Part shown: in pieces, positions 37,460-48,710 of the stretch
Layout: each line of letters begins with the position of its first letter
How positions within the stretch are numbered: the stretch's first letter is position 1
Origin: Solanum dulcamara
Taxonomy: Eukaryota > Streptophyta > Magnoliopsida > Solanales > Solanaceae
DNA: 64,000 nucleotides
NCBI RefSeq assembly: GCF_947179165.1
Contig: NC_077239.1
Span: 16,358,001-16,422,000, forward strand
Reading direction: 5' to 3'
Position numbers and translations under genes: made by a program
The notes under the pieces: generated by a model
What the model saw: the letters and a program-made list of their open reading frames with translations, nothing else
Database searches by the model: none
What the model was told of the DNA's origin: nothing

Positions 37460-37960
37460 ATTGGTGATATATTCTCATGTTGTTTATGCATTGATATCCC
37501 AATTCTAAATATTCATCTATTACTCTATTTATGGGTTGTAAGCGTAACATGAGATCTGAGTTATTGCCACAATTAGTTGAGGTGCTTAAGTCAGTTTGTG
37601 ACTCTATTGTAGTTAGTCGTGTCTATTGAGGTTGTATAGTATTAATTAATGACCATCCAACCTCTGCTAATTTAGTTGAATTGATTATGTTATATTTTGA
37701 TGTCATTATGGGTATGGACTGGGTTGCAGCTTGTTATGCTAATATTGATTGTCATGCAATGCTAGTTCAATTTTATTTTCTAGGTAAGCATATCCTTTAC
37801 TGGAAAGGGAATGGAGTCACACCCAAGGATAAGTTTGTGTCATGCCATAAGGCTTGAAAGTTTATAGCTAAAGTCTGTATACATCATCTGATTTATGTGA
37901 GGGATATAAATAAGGATCCAGCGACTCTTCAGTCGGTTCCTATTATGAATAAATTTTCTG
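37460..37960 (+). pseudogene. Protease remnant and protease-RT linker
   Basis: The active-site region near 37480 reads VYALISQF and lacks a recognisable catalytic Asp. Downstream, ELIMLYFDVIMGMDWVAACY then ANIDCHAMLVQF is the conserved C-terminal half of chromovirus protease. The linker continues with KHILYWKGNGVTPKDKFVSC. Several stops are present. Confidence 0.65.
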
Positions 37961-38760
37961 ATTGTATTCCATGAGAGATTCCAGGAATTCCTCTAAAAGG
38001 AAAATCAATTTTGCTATAGATTTGGATTTTGATACATATCCTCTATCTATTCATCATTACAGAATGGCTCCTATAGAGCACGACAAATTCTTTATCGGGC
38101 CAAGTAAATCCCTATGGGGTGCTCAGATGCTCTTTGTTCAAACTAAAGATGGATCCTTGTAGATGTGTATTGACTACATGCAAATAAATAAAGTCACTAT
38201 CCAGAATAAATAACCTCTTCCATAGATTGAAGACTTTTTCGATGAGTTACATAGTGTCAAATGCTTTAGGATGAGGTATGTCCCAAAAACAGCATTTAGG
38301 ACTAGGTATGTCTATTTTGAATTCCTTGCCATGTCTTTTGGTCTAACAAATGCCTCAACATCCTTTATTGATCTTATGAATTGGGTGTTCAAACCATTAT
38401 TATATGAATTTGTGATTGTGTTTATTGATGACATCCTTATATATTCATGATCTGAAGACGAGCATGCAAACCATTTGTAAGCTTTATTAAAGACTCTTTA
38501 GGACCACATGTTATATGCTAAATTCTCTAAATATGAATTTTGACTAACTTCTGTTGCTTTTCTTTGTCATGTTATTATCAACGATGGTATCATGGTTGAT
38601 TGACAAAAGATTGAAGTTGTGATGACTTGGCCGAGGCCCTCAAAATCCAATAGAGGTTCGTAGCTTTTTAGGCTTGGTAGGGTATTATTGAAGGTTTGTG
38701 GAGGGATTTTTCTATATCACCGCACCACTGAGAAACTTTTACATAAGGAAACTAAGTTTT
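37960..38760 (+). pseudogene. Reverse transcriptase remnant of large gypsy element
   Basis: Fragments in order: YPLSIHHYRMAPIE (38037 onward), then MCIDYMQINKVTIQNK after a stop at 38161. Next come [20 protein letters not shown] (38311 onward), [12 protein letters not shown] near 38415 (the FxDD active site of gypsy RT), and FSKYEF. The palm motifs are clear but the intervening fingers are partly deleted (38265-38310 is duplicated or shortened) and there are at least six stops. Confidence 0.75.
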
Positions 38761-38895
38761 AGTGGAATGAGGCATGCAAATAGAGTTTTCAGGAGCTAAA
38801 GAAAAGGCTAACCAGGGCACCTATCTTGACTCTTCCAAACAACACTGAGGGTTATGTTGTATATTTTCATTCTTTGAGAATTATCCTAGGTTGTT
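38761..38895 (+). pseudogene. RNase H start, cut by nested element
   Basis: WNEACK*SFQELKKRL followed by APILTLPNNTEGYVVYF is the junction of RT and RNase H. The normal continuation (DAS-xGLGCVLMQ) is degenerate, and the frame stops at the insertion point after 38895. The remaining RNase H resumes at 48375. The flank GTTGT (38891-38895) pairs with GTTAT at 48375-48379 as the target-site duplication of the inserted element. Confidence 0.7.
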
Positions 38896-41135
38896 ATAAG
38901 ATCCCGTAAGATAAAATGAGGAATGAATGAAAAAATTTCAAAGAAAATAGAACTGCCTAGACCTACGAGTCAGTCTACAACTCATTTTAGTTGTATTGGG
39001 TTGTAAACATGGCTCATAGAGGTGAAGAAGATGATTGAAAATTTGGCTAAGGCAAAGTGTGGGTCTATGAGTCATATAATGACTCATAGACATGTCTACG
39101 ACTCATAGAAATGAGTCATAGTGTAGGACTCAAAACCTGCAAACCATTGACCCTCAGAATCCACTCTACGACTCAATAAGGCAAGTCATACAAGATATGA
39201 TGAATCATCAAGATGAGTTGTGAAAAAACTTCAGAGTTTATCAACTTGCTGGTTTTTCAGACCTGCAAGACGAGCTGTTTTGATGACACATAGAGAGTAC
39301 GACAAACCGTAAACATGACTCATAGAAAAAGTATTGAGGCTCCATTTTTAGGCCTTTCTCAGGGCCTGAAGGACGAGTCTTCATGATGACTCGCCACCAT
39401 ATCTACGACTTGTAGACTCAAGTCGTAGGGTTGCCCGATTAGAATTTTAATAAGGGGTAGTTTGGTATTTTCACTACATTTTAACAATGTATGTGGATGT
39501 TTTTAAGGACCAGATTCATAATGAATTGGATACTAAATACTCCTAAACTCTTTGTTTTCCCCTCAATTTCCCCAAATAAATTTTTAGACTTCTCTCCCAA
39601 GGCTCCTCAAGAGTTCCTCAAGCTTTCATTAGGGTTTCTTTAAGATCAAGTCTCCTTTCTCAAATTCAAGCCTAATTTCAATCCAGATATGTGTGGATTG
39701 ATTCATGAGTCCCTTTCACTCATGGAGTCCAAGGTTTAATTCTCAAAATCTCATGAAATCTCATTACTTTTGAACTTCAATTTTGATGAATTTTTTTGGG
39801 CTGCTTCAATTTCATTTTAAATCATTATTTAATCGTTATGTGTATGCTTCTACGTAAATTACATGATTTCAAGTTAAATTATGAAAGCCATGCATGAAGC
39901 TACTTCCTATGATGGATTAGATGCATTATGTTCATGGAGTTCAATGTTTCCAAGGTATTCTCATGGTTTTGAATCAAATTGATTATGTATATAAGTTTTA
40001 CTCTAATTTTAAGTATGAATTACTATGATGAATTACAACTATGTTCAAGTTATGATTTTTATGCAAGTATGAAGATAGGTGACTTAAGGCCCTATATGGT
40101 GACTTAAGGCCTAATGATATCAATTATGTATGTATGAATTGTAATGTGGAAGGATAATACTCACATTGGACTTATGTTATGAGATGTGCTACTCTATGAA
40201 TTTCAAACCTATGATCATGTCTATAATATGTTAAATATGATTACTATGCTATGTATGTATTATGTGGGATTTGACTTAGCACCGAGAAGACTTGAGGTAG
40301 GGGCCCTACCTAAAGCCTTAGTAGTAGCCTCATGCCCCAAAACTACGTGCCATCGTAGGTTACCTTATGCTTAGCTAGTGGATCCAGATATAGCGATGCA
40401 CATGACCCACCTAGTGGGGTGTAGTCTACCTTGGCAAGTAGATTCCCCTTTTCCTTTATTTTATGGGGAGACAATGGGATTCCATGTTATAGCTAGCGTG
40501 GTCTTATTATCGTTTATGGTTCCTATCTAACATATACATAAAAGTATCATGTTATCTTATGATCTTCAACTATGTCTTTTAAATTCTTTGATCATCATGG
40601 TATTTCTCATTACTTTACTTATCCTTTATACTATGTATGCTCATGATCATTGCATTTCAGGATTTACATTGCATATCATACCTACATACTAAGTACATTC
40701 AAATGAACTAAAGCATATTATTTCCTACATTGTCTCATAATTTAGGGGTTGAGATTGAGGATAGTGTCTATCCACATGGCTAGTTGAGCTTGCGTACCAG
40801 AAGTTGTGGTGAGTCCTTATGTATTGAGGACTAATTTTGAGTTATCGTTCTCCTATTTCTGAAGATATTTATTTTTCATATATTGACGGTGAGCTAGGGA
40901 CATGTATTATCCCTCGTCCATGTTCCTGATTAGAGGCGTTAGTTGGACAAAGGTTGAGTCTATGTTGTCAAGATACATTATACGTTTATGATTCATGATT
41001 TAAACTCTCTTATGATGATGTTTCCGCATTTAATTTACCTTATGTATGCTTTATGATATGACAAAAGTCTTGGTTTGGGCTACTTCTGGGTTTTAATTAC
41101 TGTGTTATGATAAGGCCCTAGGTCGGGTCATGATA
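38896..41135 (+). mobile_element. 5' LTR of nested gypsy element (family A)
   Basis: Starts TATAAGATCCC and ends GGTCATGATA; the partner LTR is 46165-48374. Both ends are TA...TA rather than TG...CA. About 13% divergence from the 3' LTR is visible by eye in the first 170 bp, and many differences are CG in the 3' LTR versus TG or CA here. The first 550 bp are packed with inverted 'gactcatag/ctatgagtc' motifs. The 62-codon frame at 40186 is not a gene. Confidence 0.85.
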
Positions 41136-41138
41136 AAA

Positions 41139-41152
41139 GTTATATCAGAGCA
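41139..41152 (+). promoter_or_regulatory. Primer-binding site (mutated)
   Basis: gttatatcagagca differs from the canonical TGGTATCAGAGC at the first bases. It lies three bases after the 5' LTR, so it is the decayed initiator tRNA-Met primer site. Confidence 0.7.
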
Positions 41153-41354
41153 TAATGTGTAAGATGTCCAAGGTTGTCCAACATGTCGCGTCAAGTAGAG
41201 TCTTATTCATGATTGTTAAGTGCGCCACATTTATGAATAGGAGACTATAAGACGTTTTAGGAATTCTCACTTCTTTGACATTTTATGTTATGCTATGGAA
41301 TTTACCTTGAGACTTCATTTCCCTAACGTTCTTCCTTTGTGATTTCTAGAAATT

Positions 41355-42470
41355 ATGCCTCTAAGAGGACCACCATTGCCAAGGGAAAACAATGCTAATG
41401 AAGCCCAAATTCCCCTAGCTCTTCAAGACAATGGTCCCCTACCCGATCAAGTGACTAATGTGAAATTTTGGACCACTGTTACTATGCTAGACCAAGTGGT
41501 AGCCAACTAAGGGGTTGCGGCTCCTCCTAACATTCCTACTCCGGCCTCAAGAGTGAGGGACTTTGCATGAATGAACCATCCAGAGTTAGATGGCTCAAAT
41601 GTTGGTGAAGATCCTTAAGAATTCATAGATGAGGTCTACAAGATAGTAAGCATTATGGGGGTATCGTATGAAGAGAAAGCAAATTTAGTAGCATATCAAC
41701 TTAAGAGTGTTGCAAAAGTATGGTATACCCAATGGATGATAGAAAGGATAGATGAAGGTCCTATTGAATAGGAATCCTTTAAACTTGATTTCCTTGATCT
41801 CTTTTTCCCTCTTGATCTAGGGGAAGCTAAGGTGTTGGAGTTTATTAATCTTTGACAAGGAAATATAGAAATGAGGGACTATGCCCTCAAGTTTACTAAG
41901 TTATCCAAGTATGCTCTTTCATTGGTTGTCGATCCATGTGCCTGAATAAGTCAATTCATATCGGGGGTGTCCGACTAGGTTTCTAAAGAATATCGTACCG
42001 CCATGCTTGTGAAAGAAATGGACATATATCAACTTATGACTTTCGCCTAAAAAATTGAAGCAAAAAAGCTCGAGGAGATGAGGATGAGGGATTCTAAGAG
42101 TGCCTAGTATGAAGGTGGGTTCTCTCATGCTAGGATCAGTGGTGGTAGTATTGACCTCCCTATATAAGGACAAGGTTTGGGTAAGATGTTTGCTAAGGAT
42201 AGGGTGCCATACCCTAAAGCTCAAAGAGGAGGAGGTGTGAATACTAGTAGCTCTTTGTTTCCTAAGTATACAAAGTGTGGAAAGAATCATGGAGGTAGAT
42301 GCTTGATGGGGAAGAGTGCTTGCTATGGATATGGCATGATGGTCCATAAGCAGTTCGAGTGCCCTCATATAGCCAACAAGGTTGGAGAAGGTCATCCATA
42401 AGAAGTCCAAGTTCAACAAGGCGCCCAAGCTCAACCTAAGGGTGGTCAAGCAATAACCGATTCTATGATC
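41355..42470 (+). pseudogene. gag remnant of nested gypsy element
   Basis: One frame runs from ATG at 41355 (MPLRGPPLPRENNANEAQIP) to about 42470 with no frameshift but about a dozen stops. The capsid core is clear: NHPELDGSNVGEDP, then LVAYQLKSVAKVWY, ESFKLDFLDLFFPLDLGEAK and MRDYALKFTKLSKYALSLV. Two nucleocapsid zinc knuckles lie at about 42265-42375 (YTKCGKNHGGRC and CYGYGMMVHKQFEC). Each has one Cys changed to Tyr. The stops sit where CAA, CAG, CGA or TGG would be expected. The antisense open frame at 41919-42449 is a shadow. Confidence 0.85.
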
Positions 42471-42487
42471 TTCATGCTAGGAAAGAT

Positions 42488-42960
42488 ATGGCTGAGGCCC
42501 CGGATGTGTTTATGGGTATGTTACGGGTCTATAACTTTGATATTTATGCATTGCTTTATTCGGGTGCCAACTTATCTTTTATTACTTCCTACCTTGCTAT
42601 AAGATTTAATGTGTACCCCGAGGTATTGTTAGAACCTTTTTCATTTTATTCTCCCATTGGTGATTTGGTATTAGCTAAGAGAGCTTATAGAAATTGTCCC
42701 ATGTCGGTCTTGCACAAAGTTATTCCATGTGATCTTGTTGAACTTGACATGGCCAATTTTGACATTATTCTTGGTATAGATTGGTTACATGTCGCTTATG
42801 CATCTACATATTTAGGACTCGTGTGGTTAAGTTTCACTTTTATAATGAGCCTATTCTTGAATGGAAGGGTGACGATTATGTGGTTAAGGATCGATTCATA
42901 TCATGTCTTAAGGCCCGGAAAATGATTTCCAAAAGGGTGTATTTATCATATTGTGCAAGT
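42488..42960 (+). pseudogene. Aspartic protease and linker of nested gypsy element
   Basis: An open frame of 145 codons from 42488. Residues 20-34 read YALLYSGANLSFITS, the retropepsin active-site loop with Tyr24 where the catalytic Asp is expected. FDIILGIDWLHVAYAS (about residues 91-106) is the conserved C-terminal half. The linker (FHFYNEPILEWKGDD, then VKDRFISCLKARK) sits in a shifted frame at 42830-42925, so two frameshifts surround it. Confidence 0.8.
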
Positions 42961-43860
42961 TAGGGATGTTGATTCTAAAACTCTCACTCTCGAATCGGTC
43001 CCTGTAGTTAAAGAGTTTTCCAATGTGTTTCCGGATGATTTGCTTGGTGTTCCTCCTGAAAGGAAAATTAACTTTGGCATAGATCTCCTTCCCAATACAC
43101 AACCTATTTCTATTCCTTCTTACCGTATAGCTCCGGCGGAACTTAAGGAGTTGAAAGAGCAATTGAAGGATATTTTGGATAAGAGTTTTATAAGGACACG
43201 TATTTCACTATAGGGTGCTCCTATATTATTTGTTAGGAAGAAATATGGTTCACTCCGAATATGCATAGACTATCGATAATTGAATAAGGTCACCATAAAG
43301 AATAAATATCCAATTTCGAGGATAGATGACTTAATTGATCAATTACAAGGAGTGCGTTACTTTTCTAAGATTGATCTTCATTCAGGTTATCATCAATTAA
43401 GGGTAAGGGAGTGTGATATACCCTAAAAATCATTTCAAATAAGCTATGGTAATTTTGAATTTGTAGTAATGCCATTTGGTTTGACTAATGCTTGCACTAT
43501 TTTCATCGATTTGATGAATTATATTTCAAATCCATATTTGGACATGTTTGGAGTGGTATTCATTGATGACATCTTGATTTATTCTCAAAATGAGGAAGAT
43601 CATATGGGTCATTTGAGAATTATGTTGCAAACATTGAGAGACAAGCAACTATTTGCCATATTTAATAAGTGTGAGTTTTGGCTATGGAAAGTTGCATTCC
43701 GTGGCCATGTGGTGTCCGGTGATGAGATTAAAGTAGAGCCAAAGATCACAGAGGCGGATAAGAATTGGCCTAGACCATTATCTCCTTCGAATATTAGGAG
43801 TTTCTTGGGCTTAGCCTGGTACTATTAAAGGTTTGTTGAAGGGTTTTCATTTATTTCTTC
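42953..43860 (+). pseudogene. Reverse transcriptase of nested gypsy element
   Basis: Nearly complete RT in one frame with a handful of stops (after 43210, near 43276, 43423 and 43826). Landmarks: [76 protein letters not shown] (first catalytic Asp), EFVVMPFGLTNA and [11 protein letters not shown] (FIDD at 43559-43570). Also visible are HVVSGDEIKVEPKI, WPRPLSPSNIRSFLGLAWYY and RFVEGFSF. Stops again correspond mostly to CAA, CGA or TGG positions. A frameshift near 43860 leads into RNase H. Confidence 0.9.
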
Positions 43861-44400
43861 GCTTTGACTAAGTTGACCCAAAAGAAGGTGAAATTTCAAT
43901 GGTTGAATGAATATGAAAGGAGTTTCCAAATATTATAGGATCATCTTAGACCGGCTCCTATTTTGACATTACCCGAAGGTTCAGATGGATTTGTTGTTTA
44001 TTATGATGCCTCACATATTAGTTTGGGTTGTGTCTTAATGTAACATGGTAAGGTGATAGCTTATACTTCTAGGCAACTTAAGGTACATTAAAAGAACTAT
44101 CCAACCCATGATCTTGAACTTGCGGCAGTTGTGTTTGCTTTAAAAATATGGCATCAATATCCTTATGGGGTGCATGTTGATGTGTTCACTGACCATAAGA
44201 GTTTAAAATATATTTTTAGCTAAAAGGACTTGAACCTTAGAAAAAGGAGGTGACCTGAACTCTTAAAAGACTACAAGATGATTTTATTGTACCATATGGG
44301 TAAGGCAAATATTGTAGTCGATGTTGTTAGTTGGTTGTCCATGGGTATTGTTGCATATGTATAGGAAGGTAAGAAGTTGTTGGTTAAAGATGTCCATAGA
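43861..44400 (+). pseudogene. RNase H of nested gypsy element
   Basis: LTKLTQKKVKFQWLNEYERS, then APILTLPEGSDGFVVYYDAS (first RNase H Asp), [42 protein letters not shown], and [17 protein letters not shown], with the TDH motif near 44190. LLKDYKMILLYHMGKANIVV closes the domain. The domain removes the RNA strand during reverse transcription. Stops replace Gln or Trp codons at 44041, 44089, 44221 and 44251. Confidence 0.85.
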
Positions 44401-45310
44401 TTGAAACGTTTAGGTGTGCATTTGGTTGAATCCAATGATGGAAGTATTCTTGTACATAATGGCTTAGAATCATCTCTTATGGTGGATGCTAAGGCCAAAT
44501 AAGACAATGATCCGGTGTTGCTTGAATTAAAGAAGTCAGTTGCCGAAAAAGCCATTAAGGATTTCTCCCAAGAGGGATATGGTGTGCTACGTTACCAAGG
44601 TCATTTGTGTGCTCCTAGTATTGATGGATTAAGAGAATTGATAATGAATGAGGCCGATAGTACTCAGTATTCAATTAATACGGGATCCACCAGGTTGTAT
44701 CGTGATTTGAGAGAAGTGTATTGGTAGAATGGAATGAACAAGAACATCGCAGAGTTTGTGGCTAAGTGTCCTAATTGTTAACAAGTTAAAGTTAAGCATC
44801 AAAAACTAAGAGGTTTAGCTCAAGACATAGAGAGTCCTACCTGAAAATGGAAAGATGTGAATATGAACATTGTAACGGGTTTACCTCATACTAGAAGACA
44901 ACATGATTCTATTTGGATTGTGTGGATCGAATGACTAAGTTGGTATATTTTCTATCGATTAAGACATCTTATTGTGTCGAAGACTATGCTAAGTTGTACA
45001 TTCGTCAACTTGTGAAACTCCATGGTGTTCCTTTGTTGATTATATCAGATAGAGGTACTCAATTCACTTCATATTTTTGGAAGTTATTTCAAAAGGGTCT
45101 TGGTACTAGAGTTAATCTAAGTACCTCTTTCCATCCTCAAATCGATGGACAAGCTGAAACAATGATCCAAACTTTGGAGGATACCTTAAGAGCATGTATG
45201 ATTGATTATAAAGGAAGTTGGGATAAGCATTTTCCATTGATTGAGTTTGCATATAATAATAGTTATCACTCGAGCATCCAAATGGATCCTTTTAAAGCCT
45301 TGTATTGAAG
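44401..45310 (+). pseudogene. Integrase of nested gypsy element
   Basis: The N-terminal zinc-binding part: GYGVLRYQGHLCAPSIDGLR, then YRDLREVYW and NIAEFVAKCPNC (HHCC finger, first His region eroded to STQYSINTGS). The DDE core is open from 44913: MDCVDRMTKLVYFL (first Asp), IISDRGTQFTSYFWKLFQKG (second Asp), TSFHPQIDGQAETMIQTLED (catalytic Glu) and FAYNNSYHSSIQMDPFKALY. All three catalytic residues are intact in this copy. A frameshift near 44905 and a stop at 45306 disable it. Confidence 0.9.
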
Positions 45311-45914
45311 AAGATGTAGATTTGTGGTAGGATGGTTTGAAGTGGGGGAAATGGCATTGATCGGTTCTGATTTGGTGGTTGATGTTATGGAGAAAGTAAG
45401 GCTCAAAACAGGAAGATTGAAGATGGCTCAAAGTCGTCAAAAGTCCAATTCGGATACTAGGAGAAGAGAGCTTGAATTTAATGTGGATGATTGGGTGTAT
45501 TTGAAGGTTTCACCTATGAAAGGTGTAACACAATTTGGGAAGAAAGAGAAGTTGACTCCTAGATATGTAGGACCCCATAGAATAGTGAAACGTGTTAGTA
45601 AAGTGGCATATGAGTTAGATTTGCCATTTTAGTTGGCTATGGTACATTTGGTATTTCATGTATCAATGTTAAGAAATTTTGTGGGTGATCCAAAATCTAT
45701 TGTTCTATTAGAAATTATGACCATTGAAGAAAATTTTACTTATGAGGAAGTCCCGGTGGAAAACTTAGACCGGCAAGTAAAGAGGTTAAGGAATAAAGAT
45801 GTTGCGTCTGTCAAGGTGTTGTGGAGAAATCAACAAGTAGAGAGTACTACATGGCAAGTGGAAGCGGTCATGATGAAGAGTTCTCCATACCTCTTTCCTT
45901 CTGCTCAAGCCTAA
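45311..45914 (+). pseudogene. Integrase C-terminus and chromodomain
   Basis: KTGRLKMAQSRQKSNSDTRR, then LEFNVDDWVYLKVSPMKGVT and GKKEKLTPRYVGPHRIVKRV form the GPY/F-type integrase tail (GPHRI). After a stop at 45630, MAMVHLVFHVSMLRNFVGDP leads to a chromodomain-like end: LDRQVKRLRNKDVASVKVLW, then RNQQVESTTWQVEAVM. This arrangement marks a chromovirus, most like the Tekay/Del clade. Chromodomains steer integration to particular chromatin. The region is in one frame with a single stop. Confidence 0.85.
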
Positions 45915-46150
45915 AGGTACTAAGTTGTTCATGATCGAGTCGATTAAACTCCTACGTTTTAGTTCCATATGTCATTGATATACATGTATGATTCATGAAA
46001 GTAATTTTTCAAAAGCCATGTTTTATGATAAGTATGATGCTTATATGTTCTATGCATTTTTAAGTTGACCTCATGTTCATGTAGGGTTGCTAGTCATCTT
46101 TCCATGTCTTTCCTACGTTAGTTGAATCTCATTTGAGGCTGAATGTGTCC

Positions 46151-46164
46151 CAAGAGAGAGATAT
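46151..46164 (+). promoter_or_regulatory. Polypurine tract
   Basis: caagagagagatat lies immediately before the 3' LTR and is nearly identical to 14451-14464. Confidence 0.7.
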
Positions 46165-48374
46165 TATAAGACCCCGTAAGACGAAAAGACGAACGAAAGA
46201 AAAAATTTCAAAGAAAATCGAACTGCCTATATCTACGAGTCATTCTACAACTCGTTTTAGTTGTTATGTGTCGTAAACATGGCTTGTAGTGGTTAAGAAG
46301 GGGATTAGAAATTTGGCTAAGGCAAAGTGTGGATCTACGAGTTATATTATGACTCGTAAACGTGTCTACGACTCATAGAGATGAGTCGTAGTACAGGCCT
46401 CAAAACCTATAAACCATTAACCCTCAGAATCCACTCTACGACTCAGCAGGATGAGTCGCAAATGAAATGGCCACCCGTCAAGATGAGTCATGATGAAACT
46501 TCAGAGTTTATCAACTTATAGGTTTTTCATACCAGAAAAATGAGCCATTTTGATGACCCGTAGAGAAGATGAGGAGTCGTAAACACGACTCATAGCAAGA
46601 GTATTGAGGTTCGATTTTTAGGCATTTCTCATGACCTTTAGGGCGAGTCGTAATAATGACTCATCACCATATCTACTACCCATAGACTCAAGTGGTAGGG
46701 TTGTCCGATTGGAATTTTAGTGAGGGGTAGTTTGATATTTTCCCTACATTCAAATAATGTATGTGGACGTTTTTAAGGACTATATTCACTATGAATTGGA
46801 AACTCTTTATTTTACCCTCATTTTTCCCCGAACAAATTTTTAGACTTCTCTCCCAAGGTTCCTAAGGAGTTCATCAAGCTTCCATTAGGGTTTCTTCAAG
46901 ATGAAGTCTCCTTTCTCAAATTCAAGCCTAATTTCAATCCAGATATGTGTGGATTGATTCAAGAGTCCGTTCCACTCGTGGAGTCCAAGATTTAATTCTC
47001 AAAATCTCATGAAATCTCATTACTTTTGAACTTCAATTTTGATGAATTTTGTTGGTCTTCTCCAATTTCGTTTTAAATCATTCTTTAATCATTATGAGTA
47101 TGCTTCTACATAAATTACATGATTTCAAGTTGAATTATGAAAGTCATACATGAAGCTACTTCCTATGATGAATTATATGCATTTTGTTCATGGAGTTCAA
47201 TGTTTCTAAGGTATTCTAATGGTTTTCAATCAAATTAATTATGTATATGAGTTTTACTCTAATTTTAAGTATGAATTACGATGATGAATTACAAGTACGT
47301 TCAAGTTGTGATTTTTATGCAAGTATAAAGATAGGTGACTTTGGGCCCTATGTGGTGACTTAAGACCTAATGTAATAAATTATGTACGTATGAATTGTAA
47401 TATGGAAGGACAATACTCACATTTCACTTATGTTATGAAATGAGCTACTCTATTAATTTCAAACCGATGATCATGTCTATGATATATTAACTATGATTAC
47501 GACGCTACGTATGTATTTAGTGGGATTTGACTTAGCACCGAGAGGACTTGAGGTGGGGGCCCTACCAAAAGCCTTATTAGAAGTCTCATATCCCAAAACT
47601 ACGTGCCACCGTATGTTGCATTATGGCTTAGCTAGTGGATCCACATATAGTGTATGTACATAACCCGCCTAGCGGGGTAAATCTACCTTGGGAAGTAGAT
47701 TCCCCTTTTCCTTCTTTGTATGGGGAGACAAAGGGATTTCATGTTATAGCTCGCATGGTCTTATTGTCGGTTATGGTTCCTATCCCACATATGTAAAAAA
47801 GTATCATGTTATCTTACGATCTTCAACTACGTCTTTTAAATGCTTTTAGCATCATGGTATTCCGCATGACTTTACTTATCCTTTATACTATCTATGCTCA
47901 TGATCATTGCATATCATGCCCACATACTAAGTACATTCAAATGTACTAACGCATATTGTTGCCTACATTGTCTCATAATGTAGGAGTTGAGATTAAGGAT
48001 CCTGTCTATCCATGTTGCTAGTTGAGCTTGCGTATCCAAGAAGTTGTGGTGAGTCCTCATCTATCGAGGACTAGTTTTGAGCTGTCGTTCTCCTATTTCT
48101 GAAGACATTTATTTTCCGTATATTGAGGATCAATAAGGAAAATGTCTTAGCCCCCGCCCATATTCATGATTAGAGGTATTTGTTGGACAAAGGTTGATTC
48201 TATGTTGTTAAGATACATTCTACGTTTATGATTCATGGTTTAGACTCTCTTATGATGATGTTTCTGCATTTATTTTACCTTATGTATGCTTTATGATATG
48301 ATAAGAGGCTTTGTTGGGGCCCTTCGAGGTTTTGATCTCCGCATTACGACTACGCCCTAGGTCGGGTGGTGATA
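46165..48374 (+). mobile_element. 3' LTR of nested gypsy element (family A)
   Basis: Starts TATAAGACCCCG and ends GGTGGTGATA, partner of 38896-41135. It retains more CG dinucleotides than the 5' LTR (for example around 46180-46200 and 46330-46400). It is followed by GTTAT, the right target-site duplication, after which the host RNase H resumes at once. Confidence 0.85.
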
Positions 48375-48710
48375 GTTATACTCATATGTATCATGGTAAG
48401 GTTATCACATACGCCTCTAAACAATTGCAGAAACATGAACATAACTATCCTATGCACGATCTTAAATTAGTCGCATTTGTCTTCGCCCTAAATATTTGGT
48501 GGTATTATCTATACGGGGTTTATATTGATGTTTTCACCAATCACCAGAGCCTTCTGTATTTATTTAAGCAGAGGGATTTTAACCTATGACAAAGAAGATA
48601 GCTAGAATTACTAAAGGACTATGATGTGGACATTTTATATCATCCCGGCAAAGCTAATGTTGTTGATAATGCGCTTAGCCAGAAGTCCATGGCATTCTAA
48701 GACATGATGA
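48375..48710 (+). pseudogene. RNase H, continued (host element)
   Basis: Direct continuation of the domain cut at 38895: [20 protein letters not shown], then [40 protein letters not shown] and, after a stop, HPGKANVVDNALSQ in broken frame. The TDH motif reads TNH, so a catalytic Asp is replaced by Asn. The first 20 codons of the open frame starting at 48311 are LTR sequence, not RNase H. Confidence 0.8.

Noticed and set aside
41919..42449. 176-codon minus-strand open frame
   Set aside because: It is antisense to the gag frame, which has clear domain content on the plus strand. No domain is recognisable in the antisense frame.
48311..48374. Start of the 92-codon frame as an N-terminus of RNase H
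   Set aside because: The first ~20 codons are the end of the inserted element's 3' LTR. The RNase H homology begins only after 48374.
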